Below are positions 1-12,343 of a stretch of DNA of 64,000 nucleotides, piece by piece. Origin of the DNA: Beroe forskalii (Eukaryota > Ctenophora > Nuda > Beroida > Beroidae); the NCBI GenBank assembly GCA_011033025.1, contig WFMF01000099.1, forward strand, positions 102,001-166,000, read 5' to 3'. Under the pieces are notes generated by a model. That model ran no database searches. It was not told the DNA's origin and worked only from the letters and a program-made list of their open reading frames with translations. How positions within the stretch are numbered: position 1 is the first letter of the stretch; every line of letters begins with the position of its first letter. The translations under genes were made by a program, and so were the position numbers.

Positions 1-1027
1 TGCGTGACCAACATAATATATTGATGGTGCCTCCGCAACCCATATCGTTTTATATACTTGTGTGGCTGAACAAAAGCTTCATTTGGGAGTGTCTCGCTAT
101 ATTATACACAGATCATAATCCTTGCTCAAGGCACAGTCTTCATGACCACAACTCCATATTCTATAATGAAGTCGGAATCTACTGCTTCTGCTTTCTATAT
201 CCACCATCCTTGCGCCTGTCCTATATTTCATGAAGGAGCAGGTGAGACTGCTATTCTCATCTAACTGTAATGTTGTGCAATGTACGCATTGTAACGCCAT
301 CGATGATAAAGCTAAAGAATTGAGAATAACCAAACAACCCACACTTTTGAAAAACATTAAATCTACAATCTGCAAATAACTTGTGATAATAGAGTAGTGG
401 TCATGGTTAGGTGGTGGTTTCACAGTTTTTGTGACTCCTTTATTCCCTTTTTCAAATATTTTCGACTGGAGCGTGCCTGCTCTATTCAAATAACTAACTA
501 AATAATACATTGACGTAGAATTTGCGCACTTCTTTTGTGTTTTGTTTTCGATATTTTGAAGACGGTCCTTGCTGAATTGAGCTTACCATTATTGCAAATA
601 ATTAAGCACCAGATAGTAGGTCATGAAGAAAATAGAAGGGCAGTTGAATGGGGTGAGCAAAAGTTCATTATGTGATTCTGCTATGACAAGAAGTATATTG
701 TAAATTCACAATACCGAAATCATTTTATTTCCCTCCCCTCTCGCCTTTCCGTCTTGCAAATCGAGGCATTGAGGAAGGGATGTAAAATGTACAAGTTCTG
801 AAAATTCCCAAAGAAATTCTACGTACAACCTCTAGATTATGTAACCGCTGAATGAACTTCACATGTTTATTAGACATTTTATCTTGAGTGCACGGTTCTA
901 TAATTCCTAACTCTGAGTTTGAGTAGAGAGTGTTCAGAGTAACTGTTTATATATGAGAATAATATGACGGAGGCGTTTCCTAAATAACCGTAGTATCATT
1001 AAAGCTGAATATAATGGTGGTTGAGAG

Positions 1028-1066
1028 TGACGTCATTATCAGAGGTTAACATAGTGAATCGATGAC
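1028..1066 (+). repeat. Dispersed ~43-bp TGACGTCA motif, copy 1
   Basis: Starts TGACGTCATTATCA, continues with GGTTAACATAGTGAATCGATGA. Degenerate at its right end. Member of the family described under the best copy at 11531-11569. Confidence 0.6.
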
Positions 1067-1493
1067 TTATGCCTTCCGCAAAACATGGGTTTGGGTATCA
1101 ATAACATGATTTAAATGACAATCGATATTAGACTTGCGGTTCTGGTTTCGCTTTTGTCCAGGAAGATGGGATCAATTTTTGAGATGTTTGTCTACTCATC
1201 AAAGAGATACGTACTATTTAGCATTTTTGGAAGTTTTCCAACTCTATCAATGAAACCGTTCAATATATTCTTGTTTGTGGACAGTAGCTGTATTCAATGG
1301 TCCTGAAATTGCTTACCATATCCGACAGCAAAAACCATTATACCGAACAATTGAGTGATTTCCTTCGTACAAAGCCCTCTTTGGCTGGTGTTGATTGCGT
1401 TGCCAAACAACATGTTTCTCCATTTCAAAGGCATTGCCCATTATTATGGGATGCTGTTGTTTAGGTCTCTCAAAACCTCGAAGTGTGACTCAG

Positions 1494-1533
1494 TGACGTC
1501 ATTATCATGGTTTAAAATGGTGAGTTAATGACA
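1494..1533 (+). repeat. Dispersed ~43-bp TGACGTCA motif, copy 2
   Basis: Starts TGACGTCATTATCATGG and ends GGTGAGTTAATGACACC, so the left cap is perfect and the right cap has decayed from TGACGTCA to TGACACC. Confidence 0.7.
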
Positions 1534-2611
1534 CCTGATTGTCCATTTCCCGTGTTGGCAGTCTATAATTGTCCAGTATTGACGCAGGATTCCTCTTTCG
1601 CCCACAATCCATTGTTACGCGGGCATAGGATCATGGAAAGGGAAATATAGCTCAATACAGTTGGTGGGGATGATATTGCGGAATGACTTTCAGACTTCTA
1701 TCGATTGTTTTTGGGGGTCGCATGGTCATTTTTGCCTCACGTTTATACAGCAATAAAACAGCCAAAGTGGGACTTATTTTCTGATTATAATTGTGGGTCG
1801 TAAAAACATTGTCCAATTAATCAAATTGGGGTCCCTAATGTCACATATTTGATGTAATAAACAAAAGTTGAAGTCCAACGATGTCCCATTATGAAGTTAA
1901 ACCCTTTTCATACATTTTTTGAAAAATTTAATTAGCACTGATTGTGTTCCACCAGTTATGGCCCATCATGTTAGCTTCTCGAACAACAGGGGGCCACTAA
2001 TTACATCTTTTGTTTCGTCACCATTCCTTCACCGGTAACAATCAGGGAATAATTTTGAAGTTTACTTCGAATGTTCTCTGAAATAAACGTGAGTCTCCCA
2101 TCTCAACATCTCAGGGGTAGCCTCACGTGGAAAACGTTCCATGGACAAACCCCTGTGTGCTACAGTAGATATTGAGATATTTAGATGGGTTATCCAATGG
2201 ATATTTAGATGTTTATCCATGGAAAAAGTTGATAGGTGAAAGCCCACGGACTCATCTCCACACTTCTCCCTGATTAACAGTGGCTCTTTACTGTTGCATA
2301 ACCAAATCTCCCTGTTTGTGAATAGTCTTGGCAAGTCTACGCTGGTAAATATACTGCGCACTAAAATACAGGTATTCTCTAGATATTCCCTAGACATTCC
2401 GGAATGCGAACGTGATTCTTTCAACCATTCCGACCCCTCGTAACCCTAGCCGTGTTTACCTTTACCAAATATGCGCGTGTTTACATTTAAAATGAATTGC
2501 CAATTCGTGCCCCAGCCATAACATACTCAGTAACATACCGGTAACATACTCAGTGCCGTCGTTTATGCTGAAAAACACGGCGTTTTAAGTCATCAAGTTG
2601 CCAATGTAACC

Positions 2612-2652
2612 CGTCATAAACTCACAATTCTAACCCCCTGATAATGACGTCA
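2612..2652 (-). repeat. Dispersed ~43-bp TGACGTCA motif, copy 3
   Basis: On the plus strand it reads CGTCATAAACTCACAATTC, then TAACCCCCTGATAATGACG, then TCATCA. This is the reverse complement of the family, with one perfect TGACGTCA cap. Confidence 0.7.
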
Positions 2653-2743
2653 TCAAGACTTTGTCAAGACGTCAGTCTGTAATGCTGTAACCTCCCAGAA
2701 CGCAAACCCTGTTAAAAAATTCCCACGATCTCAGCTTCTCTGG

Positions 2744-2840
2744 GATTGGTTGTTGACAGTGTTAATCACGTGATATATATTGCAGCCTTCTGATTGGTTG
2801 TTGTGAACCACGTGACCTAATATTCCAGCTTTTTGATTGG
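2744..2840. promoter_or_regulatory. CCAAT-box / CACGTG cluster, possible promoter
   Basis: Three ATTGG (inverted CCAAT) boxes near 2745, 2793 and 2836 alternate with two E-boxes, TCACGTGA at 2766-2773 and CCACGTGA at 2808-2815. CCAAT boxes are bound by NF-Y and CACGTGA by bHLH-zip factors of the USF/MITF type. Regular alternation within 100 bp is promoter-like, but no gene start is recognisable on either side. Confidence 0.35.
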
Positions 2841-3231
2841 TCAGTTGTTCAGTGTTACCGCCTCCTGTTTTTACGTTAAAATGAGGAGGGTGCCCCTTCT
2901 CAGAAGTTTCCTTGTAGAAGCTGTTAAACCGTGTTTTAAACTTGGTGGGCCTTGTTTACTTGTGTTTAGTTGATCTAACGCCGTTAAACAAATGGGGTAT
3001 GATCTCATGATCTCATGGTATCATAAATGGGATGGTTTTTAGTCTCTGAGAATGTGGCTACATTCAAAGACATTCCTACTGAGTACTGGATATTAAATGC
3101 ACATCCCATTCGTAACACGGAGATATGAATGGATCAAATCACAGCACTTCTGTACTGTGGTTTGTAGATTTTAATACTTTCAGGATATGTAACGCTTTTG
3201 AAGGTGACGTCATCAATATGGTGTCGATTTG

Positions 3232-4843
3232 GGAGTTTTTGGAATCAAACCGCTCTCTTTTCCGATCACACCAATAGTTCACTGAGTAACATTAGCCATT
3301 CGAATATTATCCTCGGAATGTGAATGTTGTCTGGAATTTCAATGTCTTTCAATGAGGTCTGCACAAATAGCTGAAATGAAATGTTTGGCAGTTTTCCAAG
3401 TTTTCCGTTGCAGAAACACTTTTATTAAGCCACCTTCCTAAAGACAATGCAAACAGTAAACAACACTACAACTGCTGTGTTATTGGTCCTCACTTATTAC
3501 GTCACTATCAAGACTTAGAATGGTGCATTGTAGACGTGTAACTGCCTGTAATAATGCTAACGTAACGTCAGGTGTGACCACGCCCATCGGCCTCTCCTTG
3601 CTTGACTGCATTCAACAATATATGAGTGTTTATGAAGGAGCAAATATAATATATACTAAATATAACGAATATATAATATGTATGCTTGTTGTTGTCTTTA
3701 TAAAGGAGCAGTGTTTTTTTTTATAAAGGAGCAGTTTTATCGCGCGCTCTAACGTTGCTTGTCAAGCGGCAAAAGGTGCACGCGGTTTTTTGTAAAATGC
3801 AACAACTATCACTGTGTTAGGATTCGTAAATATAACTTCATCATAGCAATTCAGGGGACGGTAAGCTATCGAAATGAGTTCTCATTATGATTTATGAAAT
3901 GAGTTCTCATTATGATTTATGAATTATCGTGATTTTAGCTAGGTACAAATTAGTGATAATAAGTACTGAATAATAATATCAATAAGTGGTACTCTCTGCT
4001 CATTAGTACTTAATTATTCCTTTAATCTCTACGCTTCACTGCCTACCCTTAACAACTGCCTTTAATTGCGTTTATCAACTCAGTATTATTAGGAATGGGT
4101 TTGATTTTGACCAGTGATAATTAATGAATATCAGTATTTAGGGACTATGATAATCAGCATATTTATGCTCAAGACCAATTATCTGTTTTAGAATACCTAT
4201 CATCTGTTAATGAGCCTCTTGAATGTTAACCATCATCTGCATGTATAATTTATTATTTGACCAATTGGATAGCATCTTACAGCTGAATTTTGTGTCATCC
4301 TTATTACGAGAGGTCGAAGTATGTCAATTAATTATCCTGTTTTTTGACCAGCACTAATCAACATCCTTTTAAGCAAATTTGAGCCACTAATTTCATCCTT
4401 TTCAGCAAATTTGAGTAGAGTTTAGCCACCATGTTAGCTATATTCAGAGAGGCTATTATTAGAATTTATAAGAGCTGACGTGTAACCACACAGTGTTTAC
4501 AGTTTGTTTGCACGGCTGGGCAGGTTGCCAAGGGAGTTTTCACTGCCAAAACACAATGTGTGTAAATTAGTTGACTATAACGTCAGTTAATGAACATGTT
4601 AAACCCTGATAATGACGTCAGTATCACTGTTATAATTGTGTTTACTATCTGAATATTAGTAGATTGTTTGTGTTAAGTGATGTAATAATTGATGGTACTT
4701 TGGTAGTAGACAGTGAGTAGTCAGTAGCTATGTTATTAATATCACCCCTTATTACCATTGGTATAGCCAGTCTGATAAATATAAGTGACATCATCAACTT
4801 ACCACTTTTAGCTATGATAATGACGTCATCCCTGCATAGATCG
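3232..4843 (+). repeat. Direct segmental duplication, copy A
   Basis: About 1.6 kb is repeated in the same orientation at 5831-7363, roughly 1 kb further on. Both copies run from GGAGTTTTNGGAATCAAACCG, through identical blocks such as CGCGCGCTCTAACGTTGC, to a TGACGTCA motif copy at the right edge. They differ by many substitutions and small indels, so the duplication is not recent. No coding potential is seen in either copy. Each contains three copies of the ~43-bp motif, here near 3498, 4580 and 4785. Confidence 0.85.
4580..4620 (-). repeat. Dispersed ~43-bp TGACGTCA motif, in duplication copy A
   Basis: Reads CGTCAGTTAATGAACATG, then TTAAACCCTGATAATGACGTCA. The partner at 7090-7129 is almost identical because of the duplication. 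A further, more degenerate copy lies at 4785-4829 (TGACATCATCAACTTACC to GATAATGACGTCA). Confidence 0.65.
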
Positions 4844-4844
4844 T

Positions 4845-5180
4845 TACGTACTGACACCAGTCTGGTATATTGACGTTACGTATCTACTGACACCAGTCTG
4901 GTAATAATATTGACGTTACGTATCACTGACAACAGTCTGGCACACTGACGTTACGTATCATTGACACCAGTCTGGCACATTGACATTACGTATCACTGAC
5001 TCCAGTCTGGCACACTGACGTTACGAATCACTGACACCAGTCTGGCACATCAACGTTACGTATCATTGACACCAGTCTGGCACTATAATTAGCGTATAAA
5101 ATTTGAACTGACACCAGCTTGGAATATCACTGACACTATATAGACGAGTTCTGACACCAGTCTGGCACCATGACCAATCG
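4845..5180 (+). repeat. Tandem repeat, ~35-bp unit
   Basis: About eight imperfect copies of a unit containing TGACACCAGTCTGGCAC followed by ATTGACGTTACGTATCAC. Units vary in length and two are interrupted. ACGTTACGTA gives a CRE-like half site in most units. It lies between the two copies of the segmental duplication and may mark how they arose. Confidence 0.85.
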
Positions 5181-5830
5181 CCGACGACTATCTGGTGTAT
5201 GTGTGATGTGCACTAGCCGATAGAATTTGAAAATTATGTCGGAAAATTATCTAGAAAAAAGTATCTAGAATTTGAGACTCATAGAAGTTGAGAGATCGAA
5301 GTAAAAGTCCAATAGCCTAGCCACATATTTCTAGCTCAAAATCATCTAACTCACCATTAATTGTTTGAAAGGAAACTGTTGTCTAGTTATGAATATAACA
5401 AGTGTATGGCTATCAATTAAGTTTGAAAAACTTTAGATCAGTACCTAGATTGTGTTTCAGGCTTCCAAAATTCACATTGACCAATTTACTATATTCTATT
5501 CTGTTTGTTTTTTGTTCTTTGAAAGTTGAAGAGTGAAGGGAGCTGTGCGCTGTGTAATGTGTGTATCCGCTATGTAAGTATGTACATCATAATCTGTACT
5601 CTGTACACATTGATTGCGTTAATTGAATCTCTAGGCAGGCTCAGTCCAAAAGTACTTCCTGCAATCTCCGATTTTAGTCGAGTTTTCCGAGCTTTTTCCT
5701 ATTTCATGAAATAGGAAAAATCAACTCGGTTTTTCACCCGGAAAACCGCGGATTTTCATCCGGATTTTGCTTTCTCGGTTTTTCGCACACGGAATTCCGA
5801 GCAAAAACCGGGCATGGAACACTACACTTA
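5181..5830. other. Spacer between duplications with a 28-bp palindrome
   Basis: No gene seen. A perfect palindrome spans 5693-5720 (TTTTTCCTATTTCA and its complement). It is followed by a run of related CGGTTTTTC / CCGGATTTT words up to 5810 that look like decayed inverted repeats. Confidence 0.5.
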
Positions 5831-7363
5831 GGAGTTTTCGGAATCAAACCGCCCTCTTTTTGATCACACCAACAGTTCACTGAGTAACATTAGCCACTTG
5901 AATATTATCCTCGGAATGTGAATGGAATTTCAATGTTTTTCAATGAGGTCTGATCAAATAGCTGAAATGAAATGTTTGGCAGTTTCTCAAGTTTTCCGTT
6001 GCAGAAACATTGTTAAGTCACCTTCCTAAAGACAATGCAAACAGTAAACAACGCTACAACAGCGTTATTGGTCCTCACTGATTACGTCATTATCAGGAGT
6101 TAGAATGGTGCATTGTAGACGTGTTACGGCTTGCTTTAATGCTAACGTAACGTCAGGTGTGACCACGCCCATAGGCCTCTCCTTGCTTGACTGCATCCAA
6201 CAATATATGAGTGTTTATAAAGGAGCATATATAATATATACTAAATATAACGAATATAATATGTATGCTTGATGTTGTTTTATAAAGGAGCAGTGTTTTT
6301 ATAAAGGAGCAGTGTTTTAGCGCGCGCTCTAACGTTGCTTGTCAAGCGGCAAAAGGTGCACGCGGTTGGTTGTAAAATGCAACAACTATCACTGAGTTAG
6401 GATTCGTAAATATAACTTCATCATTTCAATTCAGGAGGCGGTAAGCTGTTGAAATGAATGAGTTCTCATTATGATTTATGAATTATCGTGATTTTAGAGG
6501 TACTAATTAGTGATAATAAGTACTGAATAATAATATCAATATAAATGGTACTTTCTGATCATTAGTACTTAATTATTCCTTTAATCTCTACGCTTCACTG
6601 CCTACCGTTAACAACTGCCTTTAATTGAGTTTATCAACTCAGTATGATTAGGAATCGGTTTGATTTTGACCAGTGATAATTAATGAATATCAGTATTTAG
6701 GGACTATGATAATCAGCATATTTAATATTTATGCTCAAGACCAATTAGCTGTTTAAAAATACTTATCATCTAATAATGGGCCTCTCGATCTGTATGTATA
6801 ATTTATTTTTTGACCAATTGGATAGCATCTTACAGCTGAATTTTGTCGAAGTATGTAAATTAATTCTTTAATTATCCTGTTTTGTGACCAGCGTCCAGCA
6901 CTAACTTCATCCTTTTGAGCAAATTTGAGTAGAGTTTAACCACCATGTTAGCTATATTCAGAGAGTCTATTATTAGAAGAGCTGACGTGTAACCACGCAG
7001 TGTGTTTACAGTTGGTTTGCACGGCTGGGCAGGTTGCCAGGAGTGTTTTCACTGCCAAAACACAATGTGTGTAAATTAGCAGAGTATAACGTCAGTTAAT
7101 GAACATGTTAAACCCTGATAATGACGTCACTATCACTATTATAAGTGTGTTTACTATCTAATATTAGTAGAGTAGTAGGTTGTTTGTGTTTACTAAGTGA
7201 TGTAATAATTGATGGTACTTTGGTAGTAGACAGTGAGTAGTCAGTAGCTATGTTATTTATATCACCCCTTATTACCATTGGTATAGCCAGTCTGCTAGAT
7301 ATAAGGAACGCCATTAACTCACCACTTTTACCTATGATAATGACGCCATCCTATGACAGATCA
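5831..7363 (+). repeat. Direct segmental duplication, copy B
   Basis: Partner of 3232-4843. It is about 80 bp shorter, mostly through loss of one segment near 6450 and of TTATTACGAGAGG-type text near 6845. The ~43-bp motif copies at 6084-6120, 7090-7129 and 7309-7349 correspond to those of copy A. Confidence 0.85.
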
Positions 7364-8980
7364 TATTCTGTCACAGCCTTGGCACTTGCACCGTGTTTAC
7401 CAATGATTGACCTATATACGATCACTTTATATTGCAGCACGTGTCCAATATACCATGGCACGTGCAACTTGCACCTTGGCACGTGCATTTAATACTTTAG
7501 CACGTGCACCAAGTCTCCAACCTGCCAATAAATAAAATACCTTCCTGCCATACTTCTTCTTTCCCTGCCAAGGAAAATGGGTACTTTTGGCAGCTCCCAC
7601 AGTTTTGGCAGCTCCCAAATTTTGGCAGCTCCCCCACGTTATTTGGCAATGTCCGTTCTGAGAAATATATAATGGCTTGGCTCATGGCTCTATTGGATCT
7701 GTTCCAAGTACTAGAGACTTTCACGGTTAATAATGATGTGGCATATTATACTGGTGAGTGGTGACTTGCCAATGTCATGCGCCAATTGTACGTTATATGT
7801 TGGCAACTTGCCAGTAATGTCACATGGCATGCCTGTAATGTCACATGACATGCCTATGTCACATGACATGCCTATGATAATATTCTGATTGTGATTTGTA
7901 AGCAGATACTTATCTATCAGAAGTTGAATATAACTGAAATGTACAAGTCCAATCGTTGACGGCCTATAAGCTCACTGACACGTCCATTAATTGAAACTGG
8001 CCAATCAGCGAAATTTAGGGATTTTAGAAGAAGACCACCACATTTTCTCCCCACTAAAATTTCAGACGCCGCAACTATACATAGATATCCCTCGATAGGT
8101 ACACACAAAATGTCTCTGAAATGGACCCTTAGTCTAATATATAAATTATTATGATAAATCTAAGCGAGCTACTGTTCATATTATTGAAAATAAGGAGCAC
8201 TCTATTATTTGGCTCCTTGTCAAAGTTTTGTTATTTATTTTCCAGTCGTCACGACAGGGAGACTAATATTATGTTAACAAATAATATAATGTGTAGCTTT
8301 AGATTGTGCTGGAAAAATAGGCATTTCTGCCTCATCAACTCATTATTCTAAAGTATGATAATGATGGCATCAACTCAGCATTTTAAAGTAGGGTAGTGAC
8401 ATTAGGCCCCAACGTCCTGAATTTGCTGGAATTCCAACTTAAAATAACATAATATATTCAAATGAAGACTCAGCTAAATCTAGACATTGACTCAGCTGGA
8501 CTTGTTGGCGTGTTAATGATGGCACAACGTTATTGTGTATAAATTGTACAAACAAAAAATGCTACAATTTAGCCTCCTAAAGCATTTGACGTGATGTCCA
8601 CGCTCCCTCACAATTAAATTTTCCTCAATAACAAAGTTGAAATGGCTAATATTCATCCGAGAAGGTTTCAATAAATGACTTAATGCGCATGGGACATAAA
8701 TCAGTCTCGCTTCATCGAGCAAGTTCAGAGAATTTCAGAGAATTTCCTTGGGATTGAAACAGATTATCAAATTTATTAAATTTGGTGGTTTTAAAACTCG
8801 ATTCCCAGTAAAAATAATTTCGATAAGGATTTATCAGTTCGTCTAACGCCCTTATTAATTTATGAATTATAAGGTAATGTGCCTTACATTTCAAAAATTT
8901 AAGAGACATTATGGAGCTTATGTGTATTTCACAGAAATCAGTATTTTGTTAAAATTTGGGGGAACTTCTTTCTCCTAATC
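7364..8980. other. Intergenic DNA with clustered short repeats
   Basis: No gene recognised. Four GCACGTG E-boxes fall between 7436 and 7507. Three copies of TTTTGGCAGCTCCC lie at 7585-7635, and three copies of GTCACATGRCATGCCT at 7810-7875. Two degenerate copies of the ~43-bp motif occur at 8332-8396. Short ORFs across this stretch are low-complexity by-products of these repeats. Confidence 0.5.
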
Positions 8981-9020
8981 TGGATTTGTGTTGAGAAACA
9001 AAATTTGACACAATGGCTGC

Positions 9021-9240
9021 TCGGGGTAAAATTACTTACTTTTATTTGAAACGCCATCGGTTGCAAGGAATTTTAGCTATTTTGGGGCTACACTATACTT
9101 TTTTATTAGAAACGCCATTGGTTACAAGGAATAGGAGTCATATCAATGGCTAACGATATTGACATTTTATCCATTTAAGGGTAAAATGACACACTTTCAT
9201 TTGCAAAGTCATTGGTTACAAGGAATAGGAGTCAATGAAA
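9021..9240 (+). repeat. Degenerate tandem repeat, ~75-bp unit, three copies
   Basis: Each copy contains ACTTTYATTTGAAACGCCAT, then TGGTTACAAGGAATAGGAGTC. The second and third are closest to each other. Confidence 0.6.
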
Positions 9241-11530
9241 TGTTTCACGGAATGAATCCTTGTCAATGCTTCAATTCATACCAAATTTAGTGATGGTCTT
9301 TGAGGATACTTCGATACTCACCAATAGTCTATATAGTCATGGTCTGTGAAGAATGCGGTCAAATGGCAATTATTTAGTTAAATGGAAATTGTCTTAATAA
9401 ACCTTTTATATTAACGTCCACCCTGACAGATCATTGCTTAGAATTTTGAATGAATATATATCTCATGGCAGTACTTATGTTGCTTTGGGTTTTTTCCGGA
9501 AAATAGCACTTTATTAGCCCTATGACCATATACCGAGTGAAGGCCTATGACTTGCTCCATGTTCTGTATGATCTTTGTTTTTTCCTAGAATTCTGGCTCT
9601 TGGCTACAACCTTAATACTTAGTTTTTTACTGTTGAATGTTAAAGCCGATGACCTGGAATCGTCAAAAAGTCAAAAGACCATAGTATCACAATAATGCCA
9701 GCCAAGATGCTGATACGACGGGCAAACAGGATCGGGGAGCTTTTCGGAAACCCAATTAAGATATTTTTATTACGCACCTTTTAGCTGTTTTTAAGTTCCC
9801 GCTTTTTTAGATAAATGTGACCATCTATCTGTCCATACTTGAGCAATCGTACTTGTTAGAGTCAGATGGTACTTCACAATATGGAAAATCCTCATATTTT
9901 CGAACCCCGAAAATGTCTTTCCCCAGAATTTCGATCATTTTCCCACATGAATGTGTCCTGAAATTACAAGAAAAAAGTTGCTAGGATTCTTGGCCGTGAT
10001 TTCGATACCGGGGGAGTCAAAAAAGTGGACAAAACAATAACTCGCTTACTCGGCTTGTGTCTGGAGTTTCCTGATGAAAAAACGCTTCTGCTGAACGTGA
10101 CTTGGATATTATTCTTGTACGAGGTGGGAACTGGGAAGCAGTAATTATGCTGCTGTTATTAATTTATTTATTATTAATAATTAATAATGAAGCTCGTATA
10201 CTTCCTCTTCGGTTGTTGTCTGAATGCCGTCATTAACTCACCGTTCTAAACACTGATAATGACGTCACTGTTGCTTCAACTACTCGGTACGAGGTGCTCC
10301 TTGTGATTTCTGAGGAATGAAACGCCGCGTTTAGGCGTTTAGGCTGGTTTAAGGGTTTGAGGCAAGGAAACGCCGCGAATTTGAGGAAGGCTTGTTTAGG
10401 AGAGTGTTATTAATAAGAGTTTGAGGAAGGCTTGTTTAGGAGAGTGCTATTAAGAGTTTGAGGAAGGCTTGTTTAGGAGAGTGTTTGAGGCTGGCTATAG
10501 GACAACTTTGTAATTGTGGAATTTGGCGGAATAAGGAGCAAATTCCATGATTTTCATGACCAGCAATAGAAATTTACAGTTTGATATAAAACCCGAATCA
10601 GCGTGTTAAAATTAGTGGTACGTATAAGCTAGTAAGCTATTTTACCACCTCAAATTCTAAACATCTTAACTTCTTCCCGTTATATTAGTTAGTAGTATTT
10701 TTATCTTCAAACCACAATACAGAAGTGCGATTCTCTAATCAATCCTTGTCTCTATTTAAAAAATAGTTATAAAAATAGTTAAGATATTAGTATAAAAAAT
10801 AATAATAATTATAAAGAAAGGATTCTGTCTTATACGGCGTGCTGATTGGTAGAAATAAAGGTGTCGGTGGAAATACAGCGTGCTGATTGGTAGAAAGCTG
10901 TGAATTTCCATCCTCACCAGGTGGTCTGTGGTCACGATTCAAGCCGTTTTGTCACGATTCCAGCTCTTTTCCGTACGTGACCATTCAAGTTAGCGGCAGC
11001 TTTAACAGAAACTAATAACACCTACTCGTCAAAGAAATAAAAGTATTTTCATCTATAAATAACAATAGTACAGAGTTGCTATAATAGGCATTCCAGTGTG
11101 AATATGAAAGTGGGAATAAACATGGCTGATCAGAGTACAGCCCTTCTGTACTGTTATTCGTAGATAAAGATACTACTTCACTCGTTTTCTCTTTATTCTA
11201 TCTGGATTAACCGTCACATACATGTAGCAGCCTTTTACAATTCCTTCATACTATCCAGCCAACAAATATTAGGATTTAAGTTTAAGTGAGTCATGAGTAA
11301 TAGACATGACACATATCAGTCTATTCTGCACTGTGGTTTAAAATAGAATTTGCAGTTTTTACCGTCACATACTTCTTTGAGAAAAATTCCGAGACATATA
11401 ACTTAACGATGACAACACTGTGTGACTTACTTCTCTCACACACTACCAGGCACCTTGTAATAGTAGAAAAGTACGTGGTGTTAAAGTCCCTCAGGGGCAC
11501 TGGGTCACATACAGTAGAAACATTAGAGAG
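9241..11530. other. Intergenic DNA, no gene recognised
   Basis: Holds one well-preserved ~43-bp motif (10226-10268), a three-copy tandem of TTTGAGGAAGGCTTGTTTAG at 10380-10490, and two copies of CGTGCTGATTGGTAGAAA at 10838-10896. No splice-bounded frame was found. Confidence 0.5.
10226..10268 (-). repeat. Dispersed ~43-bp TGACGTCA motif, isolated copy
   Basis: Plus-strand text is GCCGTCATTAACTCACCG, then TTCTAAACACTGATAATG, then ACGTCA. Both inverted caps can be seen. It lies outside the segmental duplication, so the motif spreads independently of it. Confidence 0.75.
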
Positions 11531-11600
11531 TGACGTCATTATCAGGGGTTAGCATGGTGAGTTGATGTCGTCATTATCATGACTTAGAATGGGAAATTGT
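11531..11600 (+). repeat. Dispersed ~43-bp TGACGTCA motif, best copy plus an overlapping second copy
   Basis: 11531-11569 reads TGACGTCATTATCAGGGG, then TTAGCATGGTGAGTTGATG, then TCGTCA. The terminal cap is shared with a second unit running to 11600 (TCGTCATTATCATGACTTAG, AATGG). The family is a near-palindrome: TGACGTCATTA at one end and TAATGACGTCA at the other, around a conserved asymmetric core (TTAGAATGGTGAG). It has no coding content. Sharing of one cap by two units suggests either tandem insertion into the cap or recombination between units. Confidence 0.8.
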
Positions 11601-11884
11601 TGGCATATTGTCACCTCTCCTTGCATCTGATACAATTCACATGGTCAGCTGTGAATTCATTTCACGCCGTACTCGTGAAAGTAACGTGTGTCTGTGATAA
11701 CTGGCTTTGTTAGATTGAAACACACCGACAATAAAACATTGATTCCGTAACATTGGCTGTAATTATAGTGAACTAGTCGGTTCCCGTCCTTCGGACGGCG
11801 AATGATGGCAGCCGCATGAGCTAACGGCCACATGTCCCTTTGACAGTGATTTGACCGAGCGAGTTTGGAGGGGAAATTCGAAAC

Positions 11885-12340
11885 TTAAATTTCTACGAAA
11901 AAAAGCTTCCCACGCCCCCAACGGTAACCCAATATTGCCGACAATATTCTCAAAACCTTTACTCATCATAAGCAACTCCATAGCGAAAGAATTCTGAAAA
12001 AATTCGAAAAAAGGGCGTGGCCTCCCACGCCCCTTAGGGTGACCCAATAATTCGGACAAAATTCTCAAAACTTTTATTCATCATAAGCAACTTGATGGCG
12101 AAGGAATTTGAAAAAAATTCGAAAGTTTAATTTTGCGTAAAAAAGGGCGTGGCCTCCCACGCTCCTCAGAGTGACCCAATAATTCGGACAAAATTCTCAA
12201 AATTTTTATTCATCATAAGCAACTCGATGGCGAAGGAATTTTGAAAAAATTCGAAAGTTTAATTTTTTGCGAAAAAAAGGGCGTGGCCCCCACGCCCCTC
12301 AGGGTGACCCAATAATTCGGACAAAATTCTCAAAATTTTC
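11885..12340 (+). repeat. Tandem repeat, ~115-135-bp unit, about four copies
   Basis: Units contain GGGCGTGGCCTCCCACGCCC (itself an inverted repeat), GTGACCCAATAATTCGGAC, and CATCATAAGCAACTCGATGG. The first copy is the most diverged. The last is truncated at 12340, where it runs directly into a TGGTTGCATATGCAACCA palindrome. Reading frames crossing this array are artefacts. Confidence 0.85.
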
Positions 12341-12343
12341 TAG

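Larger units (their letters stand above)
1..3231. other. Intergenic AT-rich DNA, no gene recognised
   Basis: No reading frame here has splice signals, protein-like composition or a motif I recognise; the open stretches are short (under about 140 codons) and look random. The stretch holds three copies of the ~43-bp TGACGTCA-capped motif and a CCAAT/CACGTG cluster, each listed separately. Confidence 0.6.

Noticed and set aside
2062..2424. Minus-strand ORF of 120 codons
   Set aside because: No splice sites, no motif, unremarkable composition; probably chance.
4845..5180. Regular repeats that might suggest a CRISPR array
   Set aside because: The units are contiguous imperfect tandem repeats without unique spacers, and the window is eukaryotic.
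11763..12068. Minus-strand ORF of about 100 codons
   Set aside because: It crosses the 130-bp tandem array, and its text is repeat-derived.
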